A DNA stretch of 64,000 bases from an uncultured Lacinutrix sp. (lineage in GTDB: Bacteria; Bacteroidota; Bacteroidia; Flavobacteriales; Flavobacteriaceae), in contig NZ_CANMSJ010000011.1 in assembly GCF_947500605.1 (NCBI RefSeq), positions 1-64,000 of the forward strand, in the 5' to 3' direction. This document shows, piece by piece, positions 28,973-36,903 of this stretch (position 1 is the stretch's first letter; every line of letters begins with the position of its first letter). A model generated the notes under the pieces. It worked only from the letters and a program-made list of their open reading frames with translations, made no database searches and was not told where the DNA came from. The position numbers and the translations under genes are program-made.

Positions 28973-29254
28973 ATGATTTTAGAAGTCGCTATTTTAAATA
29001 TTAAAGAAGGATTATCTCAAGAGTTTGAACAAGCATTTGAGGGCGCTCAAGATATTATTTCTTCAATGAAAGGTTATATCTCGCATCAATTAAAAAAGTG
29101 TGTTGAAGAAGACGATAAGTACATATTATTAGTGAACTGGAAAACGATTGAAGATCATGAAATCGGATTTAGGCAGTCGGAAGAATACAAACAATGGAAA
29201 GCATTATTACATCACTTTTATGAGCCTTTTCCAACAGTAGAACATTATAAATAA
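28973..29254 (+). CDS. antibiotic biosynthesis monooxygenase (ABM) domain protein
   Basis: A 93-residue dimeric alpha/beta-barrel-type protein with the pattern [31 protein letters not shown] and [26 protein letters not shown]. These fit the ABM/DUF family. It is wedged between the two halves of metH, 2 bases after the first and overlapping the second by 1 base (TAATG), so it is translated with both. The function is unknown. A part in reactivating or protecting cobalamin chemistry is speculation from position only. Confidence 0.8.
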   Translation: MILEVAILNIKEGLSQEFEQAFEGAQDIISSMKGYISHQLKKCVEEDDKYILLVNWKTIEDHEIGFRQSEEYKQWKALLHHFYEPFPTVEHYK

Positions 29255-31926
29255 TGAAAGTTAAACAAACGAAATACATGAAATTGTCTGGTTTAGAGCC
29301 TTTGGTTTTAAACGAAAACAGCAATTTTATTAATATTGGAGAGCGCACAAATGTAGCAGGTTCTCGTAAGTTTTTACGTTTAATTAAAAACGAAGAATTT
29401 GACGAGGCTTTAGATGTTGCAAGACATCAGGTAGATGGAGGCGCGCAAATTATCGACATTAATATGGACGATGGTTTAATTGATGGTGTAAAATCCATGG
29501 TTCGTTTTTTAAATTTAATTGCTGCTGAGCCAGATATTTGTCGTGTGCCAATTATGATAGATAGTTCTAAATGGGAAATCATTGAGGCTGGATTACAAGT
29601 GGTGCAAGGTAAATGTGTTGTTAATTCGATTTCGTTAAAAGAAGGAGAAGAAAAATTTATTTGGGAAGCCAAACAAATTAAGCGTTATGGCGCAGCTGTT
29701 ATTGTCATGGCTTTTGATGAAGTTGGTCAAGCAGATAATTACGACAGAAGAATAGAAATAGCACAACGGTCTTACGATGTGTTAGTTAACAAAGTGGGTT
29801 TCCCATCGGAAGACATTATTTTCGATTTAAATATATTTCCTGTAGCTACAGGAATGGATGAACACCGCAGAAATGCAATCGATTTTATCGAAGCAACACG
29901 TTGGGTAAGACAAAACTTAACCAATGCAAGTGTTAGTGGTGGTGTAAGTAATGTCTCTTTTTCTTTTAGAGGAAATGATGGTGTGCGAGAAGCTATGCAC
30001 TCTGTTTTTTTATACTACGCTATTCAAGCAGGTATGAACATGGGGATTGTAAATCCAGCCTTGTTAGAGATTTACGATGATATTCCAAAAGATTTATTAG
30101 AGCGTGTAGAAGATGTTATTTTAGATAGACGTGAAGATGCTACGGAACGTTTACTTGATTTTGCAGATTCAGTGAAAGGATCTAAAAAAGAGAAAGTGGC
30201 CGATTTATCTTGGAGAGAAAACCCTTTACAAGATAGAATTACGCATGCATTGGTTAAAGGTATTGATGCTTTTATTATTGAAGATGTAGAAATAGCAAGA
30301 CAACAAGCCGATAAACCTATTGAAGTTATTGAAGGTAACTTAATGGTTGGAATGAATGTGGTTGGAGATTTATTTGGAGCAGGAAAAATGTTCTTGCCAC
30401 AAGTAGTTAAATCTGCTCGTGTCATGAAAAAAGCAGTATCCTATTTAAATCCATTTATTGAAGCCGAAAAAGGCGAAAAACAAAAAGCTTTAGGTAAAGT
30501 GTTAATGGCAACCGTAAAAGGAGATGTGCACGATATTGGTAAAAATATAGTGAGTGTTGTTTTGGGTTGTAATAATTATGAGATTGTAGACTTAGGTGTC
30601 ATGGTATCTCCCGAAAAAATTATAGCAGCTGCTATAGAAGAAAATGTAGATGTTATTGGATTAAGCGGTTTAATAACGCCATCCTTAGACGAAATGGTGT
30701 ATTTAGCTAAAGAAATGGAACGTCAAAATTTTGTTGTTCCGTTATTAATTGGTGGTGCAACAACGTCTAAAGCACATACTGCAGTAAAGATTGATACACA
30801 ATATAAAAATGCAGTTGTACACGTTAATGATGCCTCCAGAGCTGTAACTGTGGTTAGTGATTTATTAAATCCGAAAACGAGTAATCTGTACGTTGCTAAA
30901 CTTAAAAAGGATTATGACGAGTTTAGAACCAAGTTTTTAAAACGAGGTAAAGAGAAGTCATACATCAGTATTGAAAAAGCAAGGGAAGAGAGGTTTAAAA
31001 TTGATTGGGAAGCTAGCAATATTATAAAACCCAAAGAATTAGGTGTGCAAACCTTAACACAGGTTAGTTTAAAAGAAATTTTACCATTTATAGATTGGAG
31101 TCCGTTTTTTAGAAGCTGGGATTTACACGGCAAGTATCCAAATATTTTAACCGATGAAGTAGTTGGTGAACAGGCCACTATTTTATTTGAAGATGCGCAG
31201 ATTATTTTAAAAGAAATTATAAACAAGCAATTATTAAAACCGAAAGCCATTTTTGGTTTGTTTGAAGCGAATACTATAAATGACGATGATATCTCTATTC
31301 AGAAAAAAGGAGAAGAAATAGCTGTTTTTAGAACGTTGCGTCAGCAATTAAAAAAACGAGCAGGAAAACCAAGTTTTGCATTGTCAGATTTTATTGCGCC
31401 TAAAGCCACAGGAAGGACCGATTATATGGGGGCTTTTTGTACGGCTATTTTTGGTGCTGATGAGTTGGCTAAAAAATATAAGGATAAGGAAGATGACTAT
31501 AATGCTATTATGGTACAAGCTATTGCTGATAGGTTTGCTGAAGGCTTAGCCGAATATTTACACAAACAAGTAAGAATAAAACATTGGGCTTATGGCGCAA
31601 ATGAAGACTTAACAAACGAAGATTTAATTAAAGAAAGTTATAAAGGTATTCGTCCAGCACCTGGATATCCAGCATGTCCAGACCATTTAGAAAAAGAAAC
31701 CATTTGGGACTTATTAAAAGTTGAAGAACAAATAGGTGTAACACTTACCGAAAGTTTAGCCATGTGGCCTGGAGCTGCGGTTTCTGGATATTATTTTGCA
31801 AATGAAGAAGCAAAATATTTTGGTTTAGGTAAGATTACAGACGATCAGGTTAAAGATTTTGCATTAAGAAAAAACATCACATTAGAGAAAGCAAGAAAAT
31901 GGTTGCATCCTAATTTAACAGATTAA
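29254..31926 (+). CDS. metH: methionine synthase, pterin/cobalamin/activation subunit (MetH C-terminal part)
   Basis: 890 residues covering the rest of cobalamin-dependent methionine synthase. The pterin-binding domain (about 15-300) starts [17 protein letters not shown]. The cap and B12 domain carry [11 protein letters not shown], with His426 as the lower cobalt ligand. The activation domain (about 560-890) has the SAM-binding [12 protein letters not shown] near residue 800. Together with the upstream subunit it carries all four classical modules. The homocysteine domain is missing here because it is a separate gene. Confidence 0.95.
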   Translation: MKVKQTKYMKLSGLEPLVLNENSNFINIGERTNVAGSRKFLRLIKNEEFDEALDVARHQVDGGAQIIDINMDDGLIDGVKSMVRFLNLIAAEPDICRVPIMIDSSKWEIIEAGLQVVQGKCVVNSISLKEGEEKFIWEAKQIKRYGAAVIVMAFDEVGQADNYDRRIEIAQRSYDVLVNKVGFPSEDIIFDLNIFPVATGMDEHRRNAIDFIEATRWVRQNLTNASVSGGVSNVSFSFRGNDGVREAMHSVFLYYAIQAGMNMGIVNPALLEIYDDIPKDLLERVEDVILDRREDATERLLDFADSVKGSKKEKVADLSWRENPLQDRITHALVKGIDAFIIEDVEIARQQADKPIEVIEGNLMVGMNVVGDLFGAGKMFLPQVVKSARVMKKAVSYLNPFIEAEKGEKQKALGKVLMATVKGDVHDIGKNIVSVVLGCNNYEIVDLGVMVSPEKIIAAAIEENVDVIGLSGLITPSLDEMVYLAKEMERQNFVVPLLIGGATTSKAHTAVKIDTQYKNAVVHVNDASRAVTVVSDLLNPKTSNLYVAKLKKDYDEFRTKFLKRGKEKSYISIEKAREERFKIDWEASNIIKPKELGVQTLTQVSLKEILPFIDWSPFFRSWDLHGKYPNILTDEVVGEQATILFEDAQIILKEIINKQLLKPKAIFGLFEANTINDDDISIQKKGEEIAVFRTLRQQLKKRAGKPSFALSDFIAPKATGRTDYMGAFCTAIFGADELAKKYKDKEDDYNAIMVQAIADRFAEGLAEYLHKQVRIKHWAYGANEDLTNEDLIKESYKGIRPAPGYPACPDHLEKETIWDLLKVEEQIGVTLTESLAMWPGAAVSGYYFANEEAKYFGLGKITDDQVKDFALRKNITLEKARKWLHPNLTD

Positions 31927-31947
31927 ATTCCTAGCGAAGACAGGAAT
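31927..31947. repeat. short palindromic intergenic repeat (ATTCCT AGCGAAGAC AGGAAT)
   Basis: Arms ATTCCT and AGGAAT enclose GCGAAGAC, the same core as in the copies at 35485 and 56831. It follows the metH stop codon directly. Confidence 0.55.
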
Positions 31948-31997
31948 CTCTTTAGATGAGTATTTCCGTTTTATAAAGCTGAAAAATGGCTGATTAG

Positions 31998-32124
31998 TGC
32001 GTTAGGGATTACTCGTTCATTCTTATTGTATAAATAAGAACTCGTGATTGCTTCGCAGTTGTAGGCATTTGTTGAAGCTCCTCGCAGAGAGCGACTGCCG
32101 AAAGCCCGACCTTTAGGTAACGAC
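31998..32124. repeat. flavobacterial intergenic element, degenerate copy 2
   Basis: It begins GCGTTAGGGATTACTCG and ends AAGCCCGACCTTTAGGTAACG, matching the ends of the element at 13316 (GCGTTA and CCCGACC/CGACCC...GGTAACG). The middle contains several small hairpins (for example CTCCTCGCAGAGAG). With the short palindrome before it, it fills the 251-base gap between metH and metF. Confidence 0.5.
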
Positions 32125-32177
32125 AAAATAGAAATAAATAATAATTTAATGAGATATCTGCTTTTGCAGAACGTATT

Positions 32178-33134
32178 ATGAAAGTAACAGATCACATAAA
32201 AAATGCAAACGGAAATACACAGTTTTCTTTTGAAATTTTACCGCCTTTAAAAGGACAAAACATACAGTCAATTTTCGATAATATAGATCCGTTAATGGAA
32301 TTTAAACCGCCTTTTATAGATGTAACTTATCATCGAGAGGAATATGTTTACAAAGATTTAGGCGACGGATTGTTGAAAAAGCAAGTAGTTAAAAAACGTC
32401 CAGGTACGGTTGGTATTTGTGCTGCGCTTCAAAATAAATATAGTGTAGATGCTATACCTCATATTTTGTGCGGTGGTTTTAGTAAGGAGGATACCGAGAA
32501 TTTTTTAATCGATTTAGATTTTTTGGGTATCGATAATGTTGTGGCTTTAAGAGGAGATGCTGTAAAAACTGAAACTTATTTTACACCAGAAAAAGAAGGG
32601 CATCATTATGCGAGTGAATTGGTATCTCAAATTTCGGAACTTAATAATGCGGTGTATTTAGATGATGAGCTGCAAAACTGTTCGGCAACTAATTTTTGCA
32701 TTGGTGTTGGTGCTTATCCCGAAAAACATATGGAAGCGCCAAGTCTAGATAGCGATATTCATTTTCTAAAAAAGAAAATTAATAATGGAGCAGAGTATAT
32801 TGTAACGCAAATGTTTTTTGATAATAATAAGTATTTTCAGTTTGTAGATAAATGCAGAAAAGAAGGAATTACAGTGCCAATAATCCCAGGTTTAAAACCG
32901 ATATCGACTAGAAAACAACTTAATATAATTCCGCATCGTTTTCATGTAGATTTGCCCGAAGCGTTAATTAAGGAGGTTATAAAATGTAAAGATAATAAGC
33001 AAGTTCGCCAAGTTGGTATCGAGTGGTGTGTGCAACAATCTAAAGAATTAGAGAAAGCAGGAATTCCATTTTTGCATTATTATTCTATGGGAAAAAGCGA
33101 TAATATAAAAGCTATAGCTCAAGCTGTTTTTTAA
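32178..33134 (+). CDS. metF: 5,10-methylenetetrahydrofolate reductase
   Basis: A 318-residue flavoprotein that makes the methyl donor for MetH. It has FSFEILPPLKGQ at the N-terminus (the FE.xPP motif), VVALRGD for flavin/folate binding, and AEYIVTQMFFDN, followed by PIIPGLKP. No extra domain. It is downstream of metH across a repeat-filled gap and probably has read-through transcription. Confidence 0.95.
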   Translation: MKVTDHIKNANGNTQFSFEILPPLKGQNIQSIFDNIDPLMEFKPPFIDVTYHREEYVYKDLGDGLLKKQVVKKRPGTVGICAALQNKYSVDAIPHILCGGFSKEDTENFLIDLDFLGIDNVVALRGDAVKTETYFTPEKEGHHYASELVSQISELNNAVYLDDELQNCSATNFCIGVGAYPEKHMEAPSLDSDIHFLKKKINNGAEYIVTQMFFDNNKYFQFVDKCRKEGITVPIIPGLKPISTRKQLNIIPHRFHVDLPEALIKEVIKCKDNKQVRQVGIEWCVQQSKELEKAGIPFLHYYSMGKSDNIKAIAQAVF

Positions 33135-33160
33135 TAATAAAAAAGAATTACATTTGTTTC

Positions 33161-33571
33161 GTGTTATCTAAAAAAACAAAATACGGAATTAAGGCATTAG
33201 TGCATTTAGCAAAACAGGAAGAACGTAGTCCTGTGCAAATTGGTACAATATCTTTAGCTGAAAATATCTCTCAAAAATTTTTAGAATCCATTTTACTTTC
33301 ATTAAAAAAGACTGGAATTTTAGGTTCTAAAAAAGGAAAAGGTGGAGGATATTATTTGCTTAAAGACCCTAAAGATATTCCTATGACAACTGTTATGAGA
33401 GTACTCGAAGGACCAATAGCTATGGTGCCTTGCGTAAGTTTAAACTTTTACGAAAAGTGCGACGACTGCCCAGACGAAAACACATGTGCTGTAAATAAAA
33501 TTATGCTAGAAGTACGTGACAGTACTTTAGAGATTTTTAAAAATACTACGCTTTTCGATTTGTGTCTTTAA
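33161..33571 (+). CDS. Rrf2 family transcriptional regulator
   Basis: A 136-residue regulator starting at GTG with LSKKTKYGIKALVHLAKQ. The winged HTH includes SQKFLESILLSLKKTGILGSKKGKGGGYYL (in pieces). The C-terminal part has four cysteines at about 90, 99, 102 and 108 (pattern PCVSL, EKCDDCPDENTC), which in IscR/NsrR relatives bind an Fe-S cluster. It sits between metF and the sulfate reduction genes. Near-identical CTATAGG-containing sites lie before the next gene and before the sulfite reductase, so it is the best candidate for their regulator. CymR/CysR-like control by cysteine or O-acetylserine, rather than Fe-S sensing, is an alternative. Confidence 0.9.
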   Translation: MLSKKTKYGIKALVHLAKQEERSPVQIGTISLAENISQKFLESILLSLKKTGILGSKKGKGGGYYLLKDPKDIPMTTVMRVLEGPIAMVPCVSLNFYEKCDDCPDENTCAVNKIMLEVRDSTLEIFKNTTLFDLCL

Positions 33572-33631
33572 CAGATTCGCAAAAATAACCACTCATTTTT
33601 ATAATATTATTCTTGATTTTTATTCAATAAT

Positions 33632-33669
33632 ACTATAGGTTTGCATTTTACTCTACTAAATCTATAGGG
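33632..33669 (+). promoter_or_regulatory. candidate Rrf2 operator before the DUF2061-cysHDN genes
   Basis: CTACTAAATCTATAGGG at 33653-33669 matches the site at 36871 in 14 or so consecutive-type positions (core TAAATCTATAGG). ACTATAGG at 33632-33639 is a second half site 20 bases upstream. Position is directly before the first gene of the sulfate reduction set. Confidence 0.55.
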
Positions 33670-33689
33670 TATTGGTTTTTAATAATAAG

Positions 33690-33947
33690 ATGAATATGGG
33701 AAATGTAATAAATTCGGAGGTAGGCTTAGAGACAGAAGAGCAAGCATCCTCAGAGAATATTAAAAGAAGTTTAGTAAAAACGATTAGTTGGAGAGCAGTA
33801 GGTACAATAACAACGGTTGCAATATCTTACATAATAACAGGAACAATGGCTTTGGCCTTTTCAATAGGAGGAATAGAGTTGGTATCTAAAATGGTACTGT
33901 ATTTCTTTCATGAACGTGCTTGGGAAAAAATTAAATGGGGAAAATAA
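33690..33947 (+). CDS. DUF2061 domain small membrane protein
   Basis: With the ATG at 33690 it has 85 residues. The DUF2061 signature is RSLVKTISWRAVGTITT, AISYIITGTMALAFSIGGIE and FFHERAWEKIKWG. Two short hydrophobic helices suggest an inner membrane protein. The stop TAATG overlaps the cysH start. DUF2061 genes are repeatedly found with sulfate assimilation genes in Bacteroidota, and no sulfate transporter is present in the window. Participation in sulfate uptake is therefore an idea worth testing but unproven. An in-frame TTG at 33672 was not chosen. Confidence 0.85.
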   Translation: MNMGNVINSEVGLETEEQASSENIKRSLVKTISWRAVGTITTVAISYIITGTMALAFSIGGIELVSKMVLYFFHERAWEKIKWGK

Positions 33948-34561
33948 TGAGCTTAGATTTAGATAAAATAAACAAAGAATTAGAAGGTAAAACACCTCAA
34001 GAAGTTGTGGAATGGGCTATTAGTATCGCTAAATCTCCTGTGGTAACTACTAATTTCAGACCATACGAAGCTGCAATTTTAAAAATAACAAGTGCTGTTA
34101 AAAAGGATTTAAAAGTTATTTGGTGCGATACAGGTTATAATACGCCTAATACGTATAAGCATGCAAATGATGTAATAAAAACATTAGATCTTAATGTAAA
34201 ATTATATGTGCCAAAACAAACAACAGCGCATCGCGATGTGGTTTTAGGTATACCAAGTATTGAAGATCCAAAACATGCCGAATTTACAGAGCAAGTAAAA
34301 TTGGAACCTTTTAAACGCGCCATGACAGAGCATAAACCAGACGTTTGGTTTACTAATTTACGTAAAGGTCAGACAGCTTTTAGAGACAGTATAAGTATAG
34401 TTTCTCAAGATAAAAACGGCGTAATAAAAGTGAGTCCGTTTTATAATTGGACAGACGAAGAACTAGACGCTTTTTTAGTAGAAAACAACTTGCCTAATGA
34501 GTTTAAGTACTTCGATCCAACTAAACAATTAGAAAATAGAGAGTGTGGATTACATGCTTAA
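33947..34561 (+). CDS. cysH: phosphoadenylyl-sulfate (or adenylyl-sulfate) reductase
   Basis: A 204-residue enzyme reducing activated sulfate to sulfite. The catalytic Cys is in the C-terminal ECGLH. IWCDTGYNTPNTY corresponds to the TDTGYLFPETY block. There is no Cys-Cys pair before RK (here TNLRKGQTAFRDS) and no CxxC, so the Fe-S cluster of APS reductases is absent. It therefore looks PAPS-type. The PP-loop region TTNFRPYEAA is divergent. An ATG at 33935 within the preceding gene would add 4 residues; the TAATG at 33945-33949 is preferred. It overlaps cysD by 8 bases. Confidence 0.92.
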   Translation: MSLDLDKINKELEGKTPQEVVEWAISIAKSPVVTTNFRPYEAAILKITSAVKKDLKVIWCDTGYNTPNTYKHANDVIKTLDLNVKLYVPKQTTAHRDVVLGIPSIEDPKHAEFTEQVKLEPFKRAMTEHKPDVWFTNLRKGQTAFRDSISIVSQDKNGVIKVSPFYNWTDEELDAFLVENNLPNEFKYFDPTKQLENRECGLHA

Positions 34562-35474
34562 AACGATAGAAATGAAAGATACATCAAACATAAATCCGTT
34601 AGAAAACGAAGCCATATATATAATGCGAGAAGTCGCTGCTCAATTCGAAAAGCCAGTGCTTTTGTTTTCGGGCGGAAAAGACTCCATTACTTTAGTACGC
34701 TTGGCACAAAAAGCATTCTATCCTGCTAAGATTCCGTTTCCATTAATGCATATCGATACTGGCCATAATTTTCCTGAAACCATAGAGTTTAGAGACCGTT
34801 TAGTAAAAGAATTAGGATTAGAACTTATTGTTAGAAACGTTCAAGATTCTATAGACGATGGTAAGGTTAAAGAAGAATCTGGAAGATATGCGAGTAGGAA
34901 TCAACTACAAACAACAACGCTTTTAGATGCTATTGAAGAGTTTAAATTCGATGCATGTATTGGTGGCGCAAGACGTGACGAAGAAAAAGCAAGAGCTAAA
35001 GAACGTATCTTTTCTGTAAGAGATGATTTCGGACAATGGGACGAAAGAAACCAACGACCAGAATTATTCGATATGTTAAATGGTAATATAGAATTAGGAC
35101 AAAATGTACGTGTGTTTCCAATTTCTAATTGGACAGAACTAGACGTTTGGTCTTATATTCAAAAAGAAGAAATAGAGATTCCATCTATTTATTTTGCACA
35201 TACAAGAGCTACTTTTTTAAGAGATGGTTTAATTTGGTCTGCAGACGATGCCGTGGTTTATAGAGATGAAGAGGAAGAAGTTGTAGAAAGAATTGTACGT
35301 TTTAGAACTGTTGGAGACATGAGTTGTACAGCAGCAGTATTGTCTGAAGCTTCAGATATTGTTAGTGTTGTTCAGGAGATTAGAGATTCTTCAATATCAG
35401 AAAGAGGCGCTAGAATTGACGATAAACGTTCGGAAGCAGCAATGGAGAAACGTAAGCAGCAAGGATATTTTTAA
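34554..35474 (+). CDS. cysD: sulfate adenylyltransferase subunit 2
   Basis: CysD forms APS from sulfate and ATP with CysN. The PP-loop SGGKDSITLVRLAQKAF is intact, followed by HIDTGHNFPETIEFRD and GGARRDEEKARAKER. The C-terminus RRSEAAMEKRKQQGYF-like end (KRSEAAMEKRKQQGYF) is typical. The ATG at 34554 overlaps cysH by 8 bases; the next ATG at 34572 is equally possible by comparison with the family, and a GTG at 34545 is less likely. Confidence 0.96.
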   Translation: MLKTIEMKDTSNINPLENEAIYIMREVAAQFEKPVLLFSGGKDSITLVRLAQKAFYPAKIPFPLMHIDTGHNFPETIEFRDRLVKELGLELIVRNVQDSIDDGKVKEESGRYASRNQLQTTTLLDAIEEFKFDACIGGARRDEEKARAKERIFSVRDDFGQWDERNQRPELFDMLNGNIELGQNVRVFPISNWTELDVWSYIQKEEIEIPSIYFAHTRATFLRDGLIWSADDAVVYRDEEEEVVERIVRFRTVGDMSCTAAVLSEASDIVSVVQEIRDSSISERGARIDDKRSEAAMEKRKQQGYF

Positions 35475-35484
35475 TCCGTTTTTT

Positions 35485-35504
35485 ATTTCCGCGTAGACGG
35501 AAAT
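35485..35504. repeat. short palindromic intergenic repeat (ATTTCCGC GTAG ACGGAAAT)
   Basis: ATTTCCG and CGGAAAT arms around CGTAGA. The relative at 56831 reads TTTCCGCGAAGACGGAAA. It lies in the 98-base gap between cysD and cysN. Confidence 0.6.
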
Positions 35505-35572
35505 GTAATGAAGCAATTTTAAATTAAGAATTAAAAAAGGAACTCCTTTCTTTTAGGAAGGTTAAGATAAAA

Positions 35573-36820
35573 ATGGAAGTTTTAAAAATAGCAACAGCAG
35601 GAAGTGTAGATGACGGAAAGAGTACTTTAATTGGAAGATTACTTTACGATACAAAGTCATTAACATCAGATAAATTAGAAGCCATAGAAAACAAGAGTAA
35701 GCAATTAGGTTACGATTATCTTGATTTTTCTTTAGCAACAGATGGCTTAGTTGCAGAACGTGAGCAAGGAATTACAATAGATGTAGCACATATTTACTTT
35801 TCTACAGCAAATAAAAGTTACATTATTGCAGATACTCCTGGGCATGTAGAATATACTCGAAACATGGTTACTGGAGCATCAACATCTCAAGTAGCAATTG
35901 TATTAATCGATGCGAGAAAAGGTGTGATAGAGCAAACTAATCGTCACTTTTTTATCAATAATTTACTGCGTATTAAAACAGTAATTGTTGCAATTAATAA
36001 GATGGATTTGGTTGATTTTTCTGAAGAAAGATATAACGAAATTAAAGCCGATTTTGAAGCTTTAATGAGTAAGCGAGATTACCAAGATCAGAAAATAACA
36101 TTTATTCCAGTAAGTGCTTTAAAAGGTGATAATGTTGTTAATAAATCTGAAAAAACACCATGGTATAATGGTGAAACATTATTAGAAAATTTAGAAGGTC
36201 TCGATAACCAAGATATCTTTAATGCAGGAACACCAAGGTTTCCAGTGCAATATGTTATTCGTCCAAAAACAGACGAGTTTCACGATTTTAGAGGTTACGC
36301 AGGTAAAGTTTATGGCGGTGAATTAAGTGTTGGAGACGACGTTGTAATTTTGCCTTCGCAAACAAAGTCTAAAATAAAAGAGATTCATTTTTACGATAAA
36401 AAAGTACAAACAGCTTCGCGTCGTTCGTCAGTATTAATCACTTTAGAAGACGATGTAAACATAAGCCGTGGAGACATGATTGTTAGAGCAAACGACTTGC
36501 CAACAATGGACAAGCAGTTTACAGCTACAATTTCTTGGATGGATTCTCAAAACCTAAAAGCAGGTAATAAATATGTTGTACAACATGGCGTTAATAAAGT
36601 TATGGCTAAAGTAGAGCGTATTCACCATAAAATTAATCCTGATTATTCTGGTGTAGACGATACTGTAGAAACTTTAGCAATAAACGATATCGCAACTGTA
36701 TCTTTTAAATTAAACAAGCCTATTTTTTACGATGCTTTTAAAGCGCATAGAACTAATGGATCGTTTATAATAATAGATTCAAAATCTAATAATACAGTAG
36801 GCGCAGGCTTTATCCAGTAA
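35573..36820 (+). CDS. cysN: sulfate adenylyltransferase subunit 1 (GTPase)
   Basis: A 415-residue EF-Tu-like GTPase. G1 is GSVDDGKST (10-18), G3 is DTPGHVEYTRNMVTGAS and G4 is NKMDL. The N-terminal VLKIATAGSVDDGKSTLIGRLLYD-type start (in pieces) and VAEREQGITIDVAH are characteristic of CysN. The length shows there is no fused APS kinase (CysC) domain. It is separated from cysD by a palindromic repeat but clearly belongs to the same operon. Confidence 0.96.
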   Translation: MEVLKIATAGSVDDGKSTLIGRLLYDTKSLTSDKLEAIENKSKQLGYDYLDFSLATDGLVAEREQGITIDVAHIYFSTANKSYIIADTPGHVEYTRNMVTGASTSQVAIVLIDARKGVIEQTNRHFFINNLLRIKTVIVAINKMDLVDFSEERYNEIKADFEALMSKRDYQDQKITFIPVSALKGDNVVNKSEKTPWYNGETLLENLEGLDNQDIFNAGTPRFPVQYVIRPKTDEFHDFRGYAGKVYGGELSVGDDVVILPSQTKSKIKEIHFYDKKVQTASRRSSVLITLEDDVNISRGDMIVRANDLPTMDKQFTATISWMDSQNLKAGNKYVVQHGVNKVMAKVERIHHKINPDYSGVDDTVETLAINDIATVSFKLNKPIFYDAFKAHRTNGSFIIIDSKSNNTVGAGFIQ

Positions 36821-36870
36821 GTATTAGCAAACCAATCATTTATCAATTTGAGAAAAGTATTTTAATTTAT

Positions 36871-36887
36871 CCTATTAAATCTATAGG
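36871..36887 (+). promoter_or_regulatory. candidate Rrf2 operator before the sulfite reductase
   Basis: CCTATTAAATCTATAGG has inverted CCTAT and ATAGG ends and shares TAAATCTATAGG with the site at 33653. It lies 17 bases before the start codon of the sulfite reductase gene. Confidence 0.55.
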
Positions 36888-36903
36888 AATTATATAATAA
36901 GTA

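Noticed and set aside
30072-31250. Minus-strand open frames inside metH
   Set aside because: They are shadows; the plus strand encodes an intact and well recognised enzyme across the whole stretch.
31971-32195. 74-codon minus-strand open frame between metH and metF
   Set aside because: It covers the repeat element at 31998-32124 and the start of metF; no start context or family.
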